64,000 nucleotides of DNA from Halorussus lipolyticus (GCF_029338375.1 NZ_CP119805.1:1-64000), one strand, 5' to 3'; counted from the first letter of the stretch, positions 51,587 to 60,772 are shown. Notes: generated by a model not told the origin, from the letters alone. Numbers and translations: made by a program.

Positions 51587-51631
51587 CCGGCGACCGAGGA
51601 GCGAATCGCGGAGGTTGCCGACGAACGCGGC

Positions 51632-51970
51632 GTGAGTGAGGAGTCCCTCGACGACGCGCTCGCTCGGATTCAGGACGCGCTTTCACGAAACGACGACGAG
51701 TACGAGTACTCCTCGCAACACAACTTCGCGTGGCGCGACGACGCCTACTACCTCTATGGCGACGGCATCTGGGAGACGCTCCGTGAAGAACTCTCGCTGT
51801 CCGACGACGAGGCCGGGGCCGCCCGCGAGGTTCACCGCCGCGAGATGGTGGCCTCGGCCGACGGCCGCGACGAGCGCGATTCGCTCGAAGGGATGTTCGC
51901 CGAGGGGACCGAACCGCTGGTCGTGGTCGATACCGTCGAGGACCCGCCGCTGTACGGACAGGACGTGTAG
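51632..51970 (+). CDS. Small acidic protein, start uncertain
   Basis: A 112-residue acidic protein from a GTG at 51632. Key segments are ESLDDALARIQDALSRNDD, a Tyr-rich EYEYSSQHNFAWRDDAYYLYG and a C-terminal EPLVVVDTVEDPPLYG. Protein-like sequence continues upstream in the same frame (ERIAEVADERG), with no start codon before the TGA of the preceding membrane protein gene at 51584. So it may have lost its start, be read through, or truly start at the GTG. Family unknown. Confidence 0.6.
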   Translation: MSEESLDDALARIQDALSRNDDEYEYSSQHNFAWRDDAYYLYGDGIWETLREELSLSDDEAGAAREVHRREMVASADGRDERDSLEGMFAEGTEPLVVVDTVEDPPLYGQDV

Positions 51971-51984
51971 ATTGGTTTCGGACT

Positions 51985-52587
51985 CTACTCTTCGTCGTCT
52001 TCCACTTCCTCGTCGGGCAAATCGCTCAGACTCGGTACGTCGGCGGGGGTGTCGAAGTCGTGGAAGTGTTCGCCCTTCTCGTCGCTCAGGATGTCGAGGG
52101 CCGCCGCGCCGCCGTCGCCCGCCGAGATGACCGCCTGCCACTCCTGATTGCGAATCATCGCGCCGGTGGCGTAGGCGTTCTCGACGCTGGTCTGCATCGA
52201 GAGGTCCACGTCCACGAGGCCCTCGTCGTCTACTTCGCATCCCAACTGCTCGGGCAGGTCGGTGTCGGTCCCGGTAGCGAAGACGACGTACCGGGCGTCG
52301 TACTCGCCCTCCTCGGTGGTGACGGTGAAGCCGTCTCCGGATTGGGCGACTTCCGTGACCTCCTCGCCCATCCGGAGGTCCACGCCGCGGTCCTCGGCCT
52401 GCCCGCGGGCGATGGTCATGAACTCGTCGCCGCCGAGGCTTCGGACGCCGAGGTAGTTGAACAGGTGAGCCTTGTGCATCCACGTCTCGTCGGTGTCGAA
52501 CACGACGGTTTCGAGGCCGTTCTTCGCGGTGAACAGTCCGGCGCTGAGTCCGGCGGGGCCGCCCCCGACGATGGCAACTGTCGGCAT
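51985..52587 (-). CDS. Single-domain FAD-binding oxidoreductase (thioredoxin-reductase-like, short)
   Basis: A 200-residue flavoprotein. It has the dinucleotide motif VAIVGGGPAGLSAGLFTAKNG, the strand VVFATGTDTDLPEQ and the FAD C-terminal motif VENAYATGAMIRN. It lacks the NADPH domain and the C-x-x-C of thioredoxin reductase, so full-length relatives are about 300 residues or more. Such mini-flavoproteins occur in haloarchaea and probably act as ferredoxin- or quinone-linked reductases. The end is a low-complexity acidic tail. Confidence 0.8.
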   Translation of the reverse strand: MPTVAIVGGGPAGLSAGLFTAKNGLETVVFDTDETWMHKAHLFNYLGVRSLGGDEFMTIARGQAEDRGVDLRMGEEVTEVAQSGDGFTVTTEEGEYDARYVVFATGTDTDLPEQLGCEVDDEGLVDVDLSMQTSVENAYATGAMIRNQEWQAVISAGDGGAAALDILSDEKGEHFHDFDTPADVPSLSDLPDEEVEDDEE

Positions 52588-52653
52588 ACCTCACGACACG
52601 ACGGGTATCGACGTAAACGTTGACCCTGCGGTCGGTCCTACCGACTCTCTCCG

Positions 52654-52947
52654 TCAGAATTGGTTTAGCGGCGTCTGGTCGCCCAGCAGGGGTCTCGCGT
52701 CGTAACCGTGGCGGAGTAGTGAGGTTTCGGCGGCCTCCTCGCGGAACTCGGGGACGGACGCGCCGGTTCGGGCCTCGACCAGCGCGGTGGTCTCGGCCGA
52801 GCAGACCACCGTTTCCGGAGTCTTTCGAAAGATGTGGTCGGCGTGAGCGTGGCTCACGATATTCACGTCGCCGACTGCGCTGGCGGCGTCGGCGACGTAG
52901 GTTCTGCCGGCGTCGATGTGGATGCTGTCTTTCCGTCGAACCGCCAT
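52654..52947 (-). pseudogene. Truncated metallo-beta-lactamase-fold protein (mRNA 3'-end processing factor-like)
   Basis: A 97-residue remnant. The N-terminus is that of haloarchaeal exonuclease-type MBL proteins (SIHIDAGRTYVADAASAVGD) with the metal motif SHAHADH. It stops at a TGA after LGDQTPLNQF, although full-length relatives run to about 330 residues and need further His/Asp ligands. No continuation is seen in other frames downstream. It is more likely a decayed gene than a functional mini-protein. Confidence 0.6.
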
Positions 52948-53325
52948 CGTTCGTCCTCGGGTCGGGGGCTAATTAGTCTCGCGCTCCCGGACGCGATTTA
53001 CCATAACGCTTCGCTGAAAGCAATAAAAATACTATTTAAGAAATTAATAAGGGGTTTTACCAACGAATTTAGTTGCCAATCCTCTTTACCAGTAACCCCG
53101 TCGTTTCCGCTGTCGCTCGTCGCGTTTCAGTTCCCGCCGGTCGGCGTCACGCCACGATTTCCGCTGTCCGTCGCCCGGTCCCGGTGCCGTCTGCGTATCT
53201 CCACACCGGCCTTTCCGCTGTCTTGGGTCACACCGTCGTTTCCGCTGTTTACTCGCGGTCGGCCGCCGCTGGCGCGGAGTTGCGGCGGCGACCCGTTTTT
53301 ATCGCTCCGGAGCGTCACGTCGGGT
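52948..53325. other. Gene-free stretch with 27-bp tandem repeats
   Basis: A 378-bp gap. The first part (52990-53060) is AT-rich. From about 53077 to 53265 a degenerate 27-bp tandem repeat runs, with TTTCCGCTGT starting at 53104, 53158, 53212 and 53239, i.e. spacings of 54, 54 and 27. No intact gene covers it. Confidence 0.6.
53077..53265. repeat. Degenerate 27-bp tandem repeat
   Basis: Seven units of 27 bp can be laid out from 53077; four of them begin TTTCCGCTGT and the rest have diverged. The period is nine codons. On the minus strand the units read D-S-G-N-x-G-V-T and on the plus strand V-T-P-x-F-P-L-S. It may be a decayed segment of a repeat protein or a non-coding tandem array. One further TTCCGCTGTTT occurs at 53511. 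Confidence 0.6.
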
Positions 53326-53466
53326 GTGATCCGCCTCCCGATTCGTCGGTGCCCCGAATGCGGCTATCTCGGTCCCACCCGGAAGTTCGCCGAGGACGAA
53401 CCTCCTCGCTATCGGTGCCCGCGGTGCGGTCACGTGGTGGAGGCCCCGGACCCGCGACTCGCTTGA
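53326..53466 (+). CDS. Small zinc-ribbon protein, 46 residues
   Basis: A 46-residue protein from a GTG at 53326 (VIRLPIRRCPECGYLG) with two C-P-x-C-G knuckles, C9-x2-C12 and C31-x2-C34, that fit a single zinc ribbon. This is a typical haloarchaeal mini-protein, possibly a nucleic-acid-binding or adaptor protein. A TTTTTAT box lies about 30 bp upstream, so the message is probably leaderless. Confidence 0.65.
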   Translation: MIRLPIRRCPECGYLGPTRKFAEDEPPRYRCPRCGHVVEAPDPRLA

Positions 53467-53546
53467 CTCGACCCAACAGACGTACCGGAATCGGTTCGAC
53501 GCAGGCGCTTCCGCTGTTTCGCCGAAGCCACTTGGGTCGCCGTCAG

Positions 53547-55439
53547 TCAGTCGTCCTGCTCGGGCGCGCTGACCGCCGGCAACCGACGCTTCAGGAAGTC
53601 GTCCAGCGTCTCGAACAGCCGAATCTTCTGGTCGATGTCCGAGGAGGCGTGGCCCTCCTCGCCCAGTTCGACGTACTCGAAATCGCCGTCCTCGCCTTCT
53701 CGGTATCCCGCCTCCAGCAACGCCTCGCGGAACATCCGGGCCTGCGACACCGGGACCCGCGAGTCGTTGACGCCGTGGACCATCAGCAGGGGCGCGTCGA
53801 GGTTCTCGACGTACTCGATGGGACTGCGCTCCCGGTAGAGGTCCGGGTTCTCGTCGGGCGTCCCGAGTTGCTTCTCCATGAGTTCGGTCCGGAAGTGGGG
53901 CATCGTCGTCTCGTACATCTCGTCCAAATCGGTCAGGCCTATCCACGCGATGCCCCCGGCGTAGAGTTCCGGATACTGGACCATCTGCCAGTAGGCCGAA
54001 TAGCCGCCGTAGGAGCCACCGAAGACGACGATTCGGTCCTCGTCAATCCAGTCCTCGCTGGCGAGTTGGCGGGTGGCCTCGGCCACGTCCTCCTGCTCGC
54101 CGCCGCCCCAGTCGTCGTAGAGGCGTTCCACGAACTCGCGGCCTCTGCCGGTCGAACCCCGGTAGTTGACCTGCAGGACGCTGTAGCCCCGCGAGACGAG
54201 GAACTGGGTGTAGAGGCCCCACGAGAGGGTGTCGGCGTGGCGCGGCCCGCCGTGGGGGTTGACCACGAGTGGCGAGGGGCGCTCGCCGGAGTCGTACTTG
54301 AGCGCGCCGATTTCCAGTCCGTCGTGGGACTCGAAGGTGTAGTAGTCGGCTTCCACGAACCGGTCGGGATTGAAGGGACCGTACTCGGCCTCGACCAGCG
54401 TCTCGTACTCGTCGCTGTCGAGGTCGTAGACCAGCAGTTCGGGCCGCCGGTTCGACGAGGTGTGGGTCACGACCACTCGGTCGTCGTCGAGCGCGAACTC
54501 GCCGGTGTCCGAGACGCCGGCGACGCCCGCCGGCAGGTCCAACTCTCTGCCCTCGCCCGACTCCACGTCGTAGACCACCGGCACGACTCGGGCGTCTCGG
54601 GTGCGCTGGACCACGAACCGGTCCCTGCCGGGGAGGAATCCCACCGGGTCCTCCTCGGCGTCGAGATTGCCGTACCACGCGATGTCCTCGGTTTCGAGGT
54701 CGTAGATGCCGGCCCGCGAGAAGTTCTCGGTGTTGTCGGTGACCAGCAGTCGGTCGCCCTCCGGCCCCCAGTCGATGGGTCCGGCCTCGGCACCGGTCTC
54801 GCCGATTTCGAGGTTTCGGGGGTCGCTCCCGTCGGCGTTCGCCACGTACACGTCCACGTTGTCGTAGTCGTCGGCCTCGTTGGTGGCGTAGGCGATTTGC
54901 TCGCAGTCCGGCGAGAGGACGCCCGCCCTGACCGCCCGGTCGTAGTCGGTGAGTTTGGTCGTCTCGCCCGACGCCAAATCGTGGCGGTAGAAGTTCATCT
55001 GGCCGGACTCGGGCGAGGCCACCAGCAGGGTCTCGCCGTCGTCGCCCACGTCGGCGAGGACGGTCTGGCCGCCGAGTTCGACCACCGATTCGACGGTTCC
55101 GTCGCGGTCGATGGCGAAGATGTCGTTCTGCTCGTCGCCGCCGTGGTCGTCGTGGAAGAAGATTCGCTCGCCGTCGGCGCTCCAGTTGATGTACCACCGG
55201 GCGTTCCGGGGCACCTCGCCGTCGCTGACCTGCTCCAACGCCCCGGTCTCAGCGTCCGCGAAGTGGAGTTCGTTCCGGCCCGACACGTCGTAATAGAGCG
55301 CAATCTCCTCGCCGTCGGGCGACACCACCGGGTGGTGGAAGGTCGGAAGCCCCGCGAGCGCTTCGAGTACGTCGAGGTTTTCGTCGGTCACGTCTCCGAG
55401 TAGCGGTACCGAGTCACAAAAGGATTCGCAGAAGCGCAT
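53547..55439 (-). CDS. S9-family prolyl oligopeptidase-like serine peptidase
   Basis: A 630-residue peptidase. The first 370 residues form a beta-propeller with WD40-like/TolB-like repeats (NWSADGERIFFHDDHGG, VLSPDCEQIAYATNE). The alpha/beta-hydrolase domain follows with LVVNPHGGPR, the nucleophile Ser476 in GGSYGGY, Asp559 in HGVNDSRVP and His597 in EEGHASS. It cleaves short peptides in the cytoplasm (acylaminoacyl-peptidase type). I chose the ATG at 55439 since the upstream open frame is not protein-like. Confidence 0.92.
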   Translation of the reverse strand: MRFCESFCDSVPLLGDVTDENLDVLEALAGLPTFHHPVVSPDGEEIALYYDVSGRNELHFADAETGALEQVSDGEVPRNARWYINWSADGERIFFHDDHGGDEQNDIFAIDRDGTVESVVELGGQTVLADVGDDGETLLVASPESGQMNFYRHDLASGETTKLTDYDRAVRAGVLSPDCEQIAYATNEADDYDNVDVYVANADGSDPRNLEIGETGAEAGPIDWGPEGDRLLVTDNTENFSRAGIYDLETEDIAWYGNLDAEEDPVGFLPGRDRFVVQRTRDARVVPVVYDVESGEGRELDLPAGVAGVSDTGEFALDDDRVVVTHTSSNRRPELLVYDLDSDEYETLVEAEYGPFNPDRFVEADYYTFESHDGLEIGALKYDSGERPSPLVVNPHGGPRHADTLSWGLYTQFLVSRGYSVLQVNYRGSTGRGREFVERLYDDWGGGEQEDVAEATRQLASEDWIDEDRIVVFGGSYGGYSAYWQMVQYPELYAGGIAWIGLTDLDEMYETTMPHFRTELMEKQLGTPDENPDLYRERSPIEYVENLDAPLLMVHGVNDSRVPVSQARMFREALLEAGYREGEDGDFEYVELGEEGHASSDIDQKIRLFETLDDFLKRRLPAVSAPEQDD

Positions 55440-55499
55440 TTCAATTGGATATTCGACATTATTGCGAACCGTTTTCCCGGCCTTCGTCGTGGTCCCTCC

Positions 55500-56192
55500 A
55501 TGCGACACGAAGTCGAGTCCGGCCCGGCGTACTCGCTTTTGAACGTCACGCTCGAAGACGGCGAACAGATTCAGGCCGAGGGCGGCGCGATGGTCAGTCA
55601 CGGCGAGAACGTCTCGATGGACACCAACGCGACCGGCGGATTTCTGCGCTCGCTCCGCCGGAGCGTCTTCGGCGGCGAGAGCTTTTTCCAGAACACCTTC
55701 ACCGCGTCGGGCGGCGAGGGCGAGGTGACGCTCGCGCCGCCCCTGCCCGGCGACGTGACCCACGAGGAGCTATCGGACGAAACCATCTACGTCCAATCGG
55801 GGTCCTACATCGCAGGTGACACCGGCCTCGACGTGGACACCGAGTTCGGCGGTGCGAAGACGTTCTTCGGGAGCGAGGGGCTGTTTCTCCTGAAAATCTC
55901 GGGATTCGGCCCGGTCTTTCTGTCGAGTTACGGGGCCATCAAGTCGGTCGATTTGAGCGACGGCGAGGCCTACACCGTGGACACGGGCCACATCGTCGCG
56001 TTCGAGGCCACCGCCGACTTCGCGGTCCGACGAGTCGCGGGCCTCAAGTCCACGATTTTCTCGGGCGAGGGGTTGGTGTGTCGGTTCGAGGGGCCGGGCC
56101 GGGTGTGGCTTCAGACCCGGAGTCCCGACGCCTTCCTGTCGTGGCTCCTGCCCAAGATTCCACAGCAGAGCGCGCCGCCGAGCCAGCCCTGA
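55500..56192 (+). CDS. TIGR00266/AIM24-family protein
   Basis: A 230-residue all-beta protein of the AIM24 family. Marks are the tandem beta-hairpin pattern PAYSLLNVTLEDGEQIQAEGGAMVSH, FGGESFFQNTFTASGGEGEVTLAP, QSGSYIAGDTGLDVDTEFGG and GLKSTIFSGEGLVCRFEGPG. The family is widespread; its function is poorly known. It is divergent from the S9 peptidase gene with 60 bp between starts. Confidence 0.9.
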   Translation: MRHEVESGPAYSLLNVTLEDGEQIQAEGGAMVSHGENVSMDTNATGGFLRSLRRSVFGGESFFQNTFTASGGEGEVTLAPPLPGDVTHEELSDETIYVQSGSYIAGDTGLDVDTEFGGAKTFFGSEGLFLLKISGFGPVFLSSYGAIKSVDLSDGEAYTVDTGHIVAFEATADFAVRRVAGLKSTIFSGEGLVCRFEGPGRVWLQTRSPDAFLSWLLPKIPQQSAPPSQP

Positions 56193-56284
56193 CGCCTCGG
56201 CGTGGCCCTTCGCGGTGGACCGGGCCGACCCTTTCGACGCGCGAACCAGAACCCCCTTTCACGCCCCGTCCTTAGACACCGGCG

Positions 56285-57616
56285 ATGGACGACACCGGAC
56301 CGAGCGAACCGGGACGAACCGACGCCGGACGGGGCGAGAGCGGCCGGGGAATCTCGCGCCGGGAGTTCGCCAAGGCCGCGGTCGCAATCGGCGGAGCCTC
56401 GGCGCTGTCGGCGTGTCTGGGCCGGAGCGGCGGGCCGCCGGACGTGCCGACCGGACCGGACGACCTCTCGACGCTCCCCGCGCGACAACACGCGTGGAAT
56501 CAATATTTAGAACGCGACAAACACGGTAACGTGACGGCTCCTCGCCACCGGGTCTTGCTGTTGCTGGACTACACCGGCGACGGGACGCCGAGCGAATCCG
56601 AGCGCCAGACGGTCGAGGACTCCCTCCGCGGCCTCGACCGGGCCTACGCCAGAGGAGGCGACGGCCTGCTGTTCACAGTAGGCTACTCGCCGTCGTACTT
56701 CGAGCGGTTCGACGCCGACCTGCCCGAGTCGGTGGACTTGCAGGAACCGCGGGCGCTCGCGCCCTTCGAGGACCCCGAACTCGACCAGCAGGACGCGGTG
56801 GTCCACCTCGCCAGCGACCACGCCGAAGTCGTGCTGTCCGCCGAGCAGGCCCTGCTGGGCGAGAAATCCGAAATCAACGGCGTCGAGGTGGCGGCCGACC
56901 TCTCGGGAGTTTTGGAAAAAGTTGACCGCCGGACCGGATTCATCGGCGAGGGCCTGCCCGCCGACAATCAGGACGTGGACGGGATTCCGGATTCGGGGCC
57001 GGTCGATTCCGATTCGCCGCTCTACATGGGGTTCAAGTCGGGGTTCCAGAAGAATCAGGCCAGCGAGGACAGCGTGACGATTCAGCAGGGGCCGTTCGCC
57101 GGCGGGACGACCCATCAGCTATCGAAAATCAAGCTGAATCTGGAGCAGTGGTACGAGCAGGATAGCAGGTCCCAGCGCGTCGGCAAGATGTTCTGTCCGG
57201 TCCACGCCGAGGAGGACCTCGTGGAGGGCGCGGGCGACAACCTCGGCGACTCGGCCAAGATGGAGGAGAAGGGGTGTCCGGCCCACGCCGAGGACCACGC
57301 CCGGACGCGGGGCATGGTCGGCCACTCCCAGAAGTCGGCCCGCGCGAGGAAGGACGGCGCGCCGCTGATGCTCCGCCGGGACTTCGACTCGACCGACGAC
57401 GGCCACGCCGGTCTGCACTTCGTCTCGCTCCAGCGCACCATCTCGGACTTCGTGGACACCCGCGAGGCGATGAACGGCGAGGACTTGGCCGAGCGGTCGG
57501 CGGTGGGCCAGAAGAACAACAACGGCATCTTGCAGTACATGGAGGTGCTGAGGCGCGGGAACTTCCTGCTACCGCCCCGCGAGAAGCGCGCCCTGCCGAC
57601 GCCGGACGGGAGCTAA
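56285..57616 (+). CDS. Tat lipoprotein, DyP-type peroxidase-like
   Basis: A 443-residue protein. The Tat signal with lipobox is SRREFAKAAVAIGGASALSAC. The body has DyP-like elements: RTGFIGEGLPA, YMGFKSGFQKNQ, a conserved-looking VGHSQKSARARKDG (possible haem His) and GLHFVSLQRTISDFV near the end. It resembles haloarchaeal DUF7405 and EfeB-like proteins that handle haem or peroxide outside the membrane. Haem binding is not certain from sequence. Confidence 0.7.
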   Translation: MDDTGPSEPGRTDAGRGESGRGISRREFAKAAVAIGGASALSACLGRSGGPPDVPTGPDDLSTLPARQHAWNQYLERDKHGNVTAPRHRVLLLLDYTGDGTPSESERQTVEDSLRGLDRAYARGGDGLLFTVGYSPSYFERFDADLPESVDLQEPRALAPFEDPELDQQDAVVHLASDHAEVVLSAEQALLGEKSEINGVEVAADLSGVLEKVDRRTGFIGEGLPADNQDVDGIPDSGPVDSDSPLYMGFKSGFQKNQASEDSVTIQQGPFAGGTTHQLSKIKLNLEQWYEQDSRSQRVGKMFCPVHAEEDLVEGAGDNLGDSAKMEEKGCPAHAEDHARTRGMVGHSQKSARARKDGAPLMLRRDFDSTDDGHAGLHFVSLQRTISDFVDTREAMNGEDLAERSAVGQKNNNGILQYMEVLRRGNFLLPPREKRALPTPDGS

Positions 57617-57687
57617 CTTTAACTGTCTTAAAAAATCGTTTTTGATTCTTTAGGAATCCAAATACGTTCTCTCTGCTCCGGCTTCGC

Positions 57688-59400
57688 TCACGCCGAGTCT
57701 GCTTTGTCCACTCGGTTCTCGGCCGCTTCGACCCGATTCAGGTCTCGGTCGCCCGACTCGATGGCGTCGGTGTTCGCCAGTTCGTCCAGATACTCGACCA
57801 TCTCCTCGACCGCATCGCGCTGTTCGGCGGTCCACTCGGTGATGTCGCCGATTTGGCGTTCCACGCCGTCGGCCTTCTGGTCGAGTTCGTTGACGGTCGC
57901 CGTGATTTCCTCGACGGAAGCGGCCTGCTCGTCGTTGGCGTCCGCGACTTCGGTGATGCCGTCGGCGGCCTCATCGACCGCGTTGTGAACGCCATCGAAG
58001 GCGTCGATGACCGCGCTTATCTCGTCGCTGGCGTCCTCGATTCGCTGGTTGGTCTCCTTGGTCCGACCCACTGTCTCGCGGGTCTGCTCTTGAATCTCGG
58101 CCAGTTGGCTCGAAATCTCCTCGGCGTTCTCCTTGCTCTCGTTGGCCAGACTTTTCACCTCGTCGGCGACCACCGCGAACCCGTCGCCACTCTCGCCGGC
58201 GCGGGCGGCCTCGATGTTGGCGTTGAGCGCCAGCAGGTTGGTCTGCTCGGCGATGTCGGCGATGACCTCGACCACCTCGTCCACCTCCTCCATCCGGTTG
58301 GCGAGTTGCTCGACGGTCTCCACGAGGTCCCCGGTCGCCTCGACTACTGCGTCCATCTTGTCGTTCGCGTTCGCGCTGGCCTCGGCCCCTTCGGCGGCGG
58401 TCTCTCGGGCCTCGGTCGCCGCCGAGGCCACTTGGTCGGAGGTGGCCGCGACCTCCTCCATGGTCGCGCTTAGGTTCTCCATCTCGTCGGTGATGACGCT
58501 GATGGAGTCGTTTTGCTCGGTTATCCGCTCGTCCACCTCGATGGAGGCGTCGGCGATGCGAGTCGCGGCGTCCGAGAGGTCGTCTATCTCCGAGACGAGA
58601 CCTCTGACCATCTCCTCGGTCGCGTCGGCGATGGCGTTGACGGCGTCCACGATTTCCAGTACTTCGTCGTCAAGGAGGTCCCGGTCGTCGGCGTACTCGA
58701 CGCGGGCATCGAGGTTGCCCTCCTCCAGCGCCTGCGCCGTCGTGCTAACTTCCACCACGAGGTCGCCCATCACTTCTCGCCGCCGGATGATGTCGGTGTT
58801 GTCCTGAAGCAGTTGGACGACGCCCTGCAGTTCCCCCTGCTGGTAAATCGGCGTCGCGGTCGAGTGGACGTACAGGACCTCGCCGTCGGCGTTTTCGAGT
58901 TCCTGCTCGGCCTCGTAGGCCCGCTGGTCGCGGCCCGACCGCTCCGCGTCGAACGTCTCGTCGGCCGAATCGGGGTTCTCGACCACGGCGTTGGCCAGCG
59001 TCCGGGTCCGGTCGTCCCGAAAGAGTTTGGCGGTGTCGTCGTCGCCGAGGACCTCCTCGCGGTCGATTCCCGTCAGGACCTCCATCTCCCGGTTCCACCC
59101 GACGACTCGGTGTCCGGTGTCGATGATGAACGCTGGTTGCGGGAGCGTATCGAGGAGCGCCCCGGTCCCGATGTCGAGGGCGTCGTCTCTGGAATCGCGT
59201 CCCCCGAGCGTGTCGGCGGCGTCACTCCCGTCGTCCGCTCGTCGCCGCTCGTCGCCCGCTTCTCCTCGTGAGTCGTCGCTTTCGCTCGCCGGCGTTTCGG
59301 TCTCCGGTGAGTCGCCTCCGGTCTTCGGTGAATCGCTCTCGGTCTCGTTCACGGACTCGGCCTCGTTCGCAGACTCGGCCTCGTCACGGAGCTTCTCCAT
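57688..59400 (-). CDS. Soluble PAS-domain chemotaxis transducer
   Basis: A 570-residue methyl-accepting protein without a membrane helix. A low-complexity acidic start (about 1-75) is followed by a PAS domain (about 80-205; [23 protein letters not shown]), a HAMP-like stretch, and the coiled-coil signalling domain with the conserved tip [21 protein letters not shown]. It signals to CheA/CheW from the cytoplasm, sensing perhaps redox or a small ligand through PAS. The last residues lie about 70 bp from the preceding Tat lipoprotein's end. Confidence 0.93.
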   Translation of the reverse strand: MEKLRDEAESANEAESVNETESDSPKTGGDSPETETPASESDDSRGEAGDERRRADDGSDAADTLGGRDSRDDALDIGTGALLDTLPQPAFIIDTGHRVVGWNREMEVLTGIDREEVLGDDDTAKLFRDDRTRTLANAVVENPDSADETFDAERSGRDQRAYEAEQELENADGEVLYVHSTATPIYQQGELQGVVQLLQDNTDIIRRREVMGDLVVEVSTTAQALEEGNLDARVEYADDRDLLDDEVLEIVDAVNAIADATEEMVRGLVSEIDDLSDAATRIADASIEVDERITEQNDSISVITDEMENLSATMEEVAATSDQVASAATEARETAAEGAEASANANDKMDAVVEATGDLVETVEQLANRMEEVDEVVEVIADIAEQTNLLALNANIEAARAGESGDGFAVVADEVKSLANESKENAEEISSQLAEIQEQTRETVGRTKETNQRIEDASDEISAVIDAFDGVHNAVDEAADGITEVADANDEQAASVEEITATVNELDQKADGVERQIGDITEWTAEQRDAVEEMVEYLDELANTDAIESGDRDLNRVEAAENRVDKADSA

Positions 59401-59577
59401 ACGAGAGGTGAAAACTTTTGATTTCTAAATCCTTGCGGTTTGGCTAAACGCATTTCCGAAGGTCAGATTATTTAAAATCGTGCGTCACTCGGTGGAGTAT
59501 CGTCCACACCGCCCGGAGAACCCGAAACGCTCGCCGCACCGCGAACCTCTTTAGTATCCCGTCACTCACTCTCTCCC

Positions 59578-60309
59578 ATGCGCAAAGTCAGATTCCGCGA
59601 CCCGGCCGGAAGCACCCGGACCGGCGAGTGGACCGACGAGGGTATCGAGGCCGCCGGCGAAATTTACCACGAGGACGACGTGACTGTCCTCCCACCGGCC
59701 GACCCGACCAAAATCGTCTGCGTCGGTCGCAACTATCTCAAACACGCCGAGGAGCGCGACGAGGAGGTTCCCGACCGACCGCTCCTCTTTCTCAAGCCGC
59801 CAAACACCCTCTCGGCCCACGGCGACACCGTGGCCCTCCCCGCGGGCAAAGAGCAGGTCGAACACGAGGCCGAGTTGGCGGTCGTCATCGGCGAGCAGGC
59901 CCGCAACGTCTCGGCGGACGAGGCCATGGACTACGTGGCCGGGTTCACCTGCATGAACGACGTTTCGAACCGCGACGACCAAGACCGCGAGCAGAACTGG
60001 GTCCGGGGCAAGGCCTTCGACAACTCCGCGCCCCTCGGCCCGGTGGTGGCCACGCCCGACGAGGTTCCGGACGACGCCAGCGTCGAACTGCGCGTGAACG
60101 GCGAGACGAGGCAGTCGTCCTCGCGCGAGAAGTTCATCTGGACTGTCCCGGAACTCATAGAGGAGATTACGACCTACCTCACGCTCGAACCCGGCGACGT
60201 GGTTTCGACCGGAACGCCGGAGGGGGTCGCACCCCTCGAAGACGGCGACGAGGTAGCGGTCGAAGTCGAGGGCGTCGGCGTGCTTCGCCACGGCGTGCGC
60301 GAGAACTGA
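59578..60309 (+). CDS. Fumarylacetoacetate hydrolase-family protein
   Basis: A 243-residue FAH-fold enzyme. Signature segments are KIVCVGRNYLKHAEE, PLLFLKPPNTLSAHGD, the metal triad region VEHEAELAVVIG, FTCMNDVSNRD and PGDVVSTGTPEGVAPL. The family includes hydrolases, decarboxylases and isomerases of 2-oxo acids such as 2-hydroxyhepta-2,4-diene-1,7-dioate isomerase. The substrate is unknown. It starts at ATG 59578 (MRKVRFRDPAG). Confidence 0.92.
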   Translation: MRKVRFRDPAGSTRTGEWTDEGIEAAGEIYHEDDVTVLPPADPTKIVCVGRNYLKHAEERDEEVPDRPLLFLKPPNTLSAHGDTVALPAGKEQVEHEAELAVVIGEQARNVSADEAMDYVAGFTCMNDVSNRDDQDREQNWVRGKAFDNSAPLGPVVATPDEVPDDASVELRVNGETRQSSSREKFIWTVPELIEEITTYLTLEPGDVVSTGTPEGVAPLEDGDEVAVEVEGVGVLRHGVREN

Positions 60310-60453
60310 GATAGCGCACGCGAGTCACCGATTCGCTCTCGAAGTGGCTAGTCGGTCAGATTCGACGTCCGAGAATCGAGTACAACGTGTCGCCAGCGCT
60401 GTGGCGACTACCGTTGGAACTGGTTTATTGTCGGCGTCAGTCGCTGTCTACCA

Positions 60454-60762
60454 TCAGGCGAGGACGAGGCCGGTACTCACGTACTCGATGATGGGGCCAG
60501 CACCTTCGTCGTAATCAACGATGGGACCCGCGCCTTCGTCGTAATCAACGATAGGACCAGCGCCCTCGTCATAATCGACGATTGGCCCGGCACCCTCGTC
60601 GTAATCAACGATAGGACCAGCGCCTTCGTCGTAGTCAACAATTGGTCCGGCACCCTCGTCGTAGTCAACGATGGGACCAGCGCCTTCGTCGGCCGTGACG
60701 GCCGTACTGCCGACGGTTATCAGTGCGAGTGCGAGCAAAACTGCGGTGAATTTCCGGTACAT
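60454..60762 (-). CDS. Secreted protein of seven decapeptide repeats
   Basis: A 102-residue protein. Residues 1-24 are a Sec signal peptide (YRKFTAVLLALALITVG, cleavage likely after TAVTA). Residues 25-94 are seven tandem copies of DEGAGPIVDY, the last as DEGAGPIIEY, and eight residues follow (VSTGLVLA). The 30-bp DNA units differ at many third positions while six protein units are identical. There is no Cys. I recognise no family. A TATA box and a six-base-pair hairpin precede the ATG. Confidence 0.85.
   Translation of the reverse strand: MYRKFTAVLLALALITVGSTAVTADEGAGPIVDYDEGAGPIVDYDEGAGPIVDYDEGAGPIVDYDEGAGPIVDYDEGAGPIVDYDEGAGPIIEYVSTGLVLA
60481..60690 (-). repeat. Seven 30-bp tandem coding repeats
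   Basis: The DNA behind the seven decapeptides. Units vary in Gly, Ala, Pro, Ile, Asp and Tyr codons (for example GGTCC versus GGACC) with almost no amino-acid change. Confidence 0.9.
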
Positions 60763-60772
60763 TGGTATTAGT

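Noticed and set aside
53326..53466. Longer gene from 52834 covering the zinc ribbon
   Set aside because: The upstream part is the tandem repeat read in frame; the zinc ribbon with its own GTG and TATA box is the credible unit.
60481..60690. CRISPR array
   Set aside because: The 30-bp units are directly tandem with no spacers, vary at synonymous sites and lie in a coding frame with a signal peptide.
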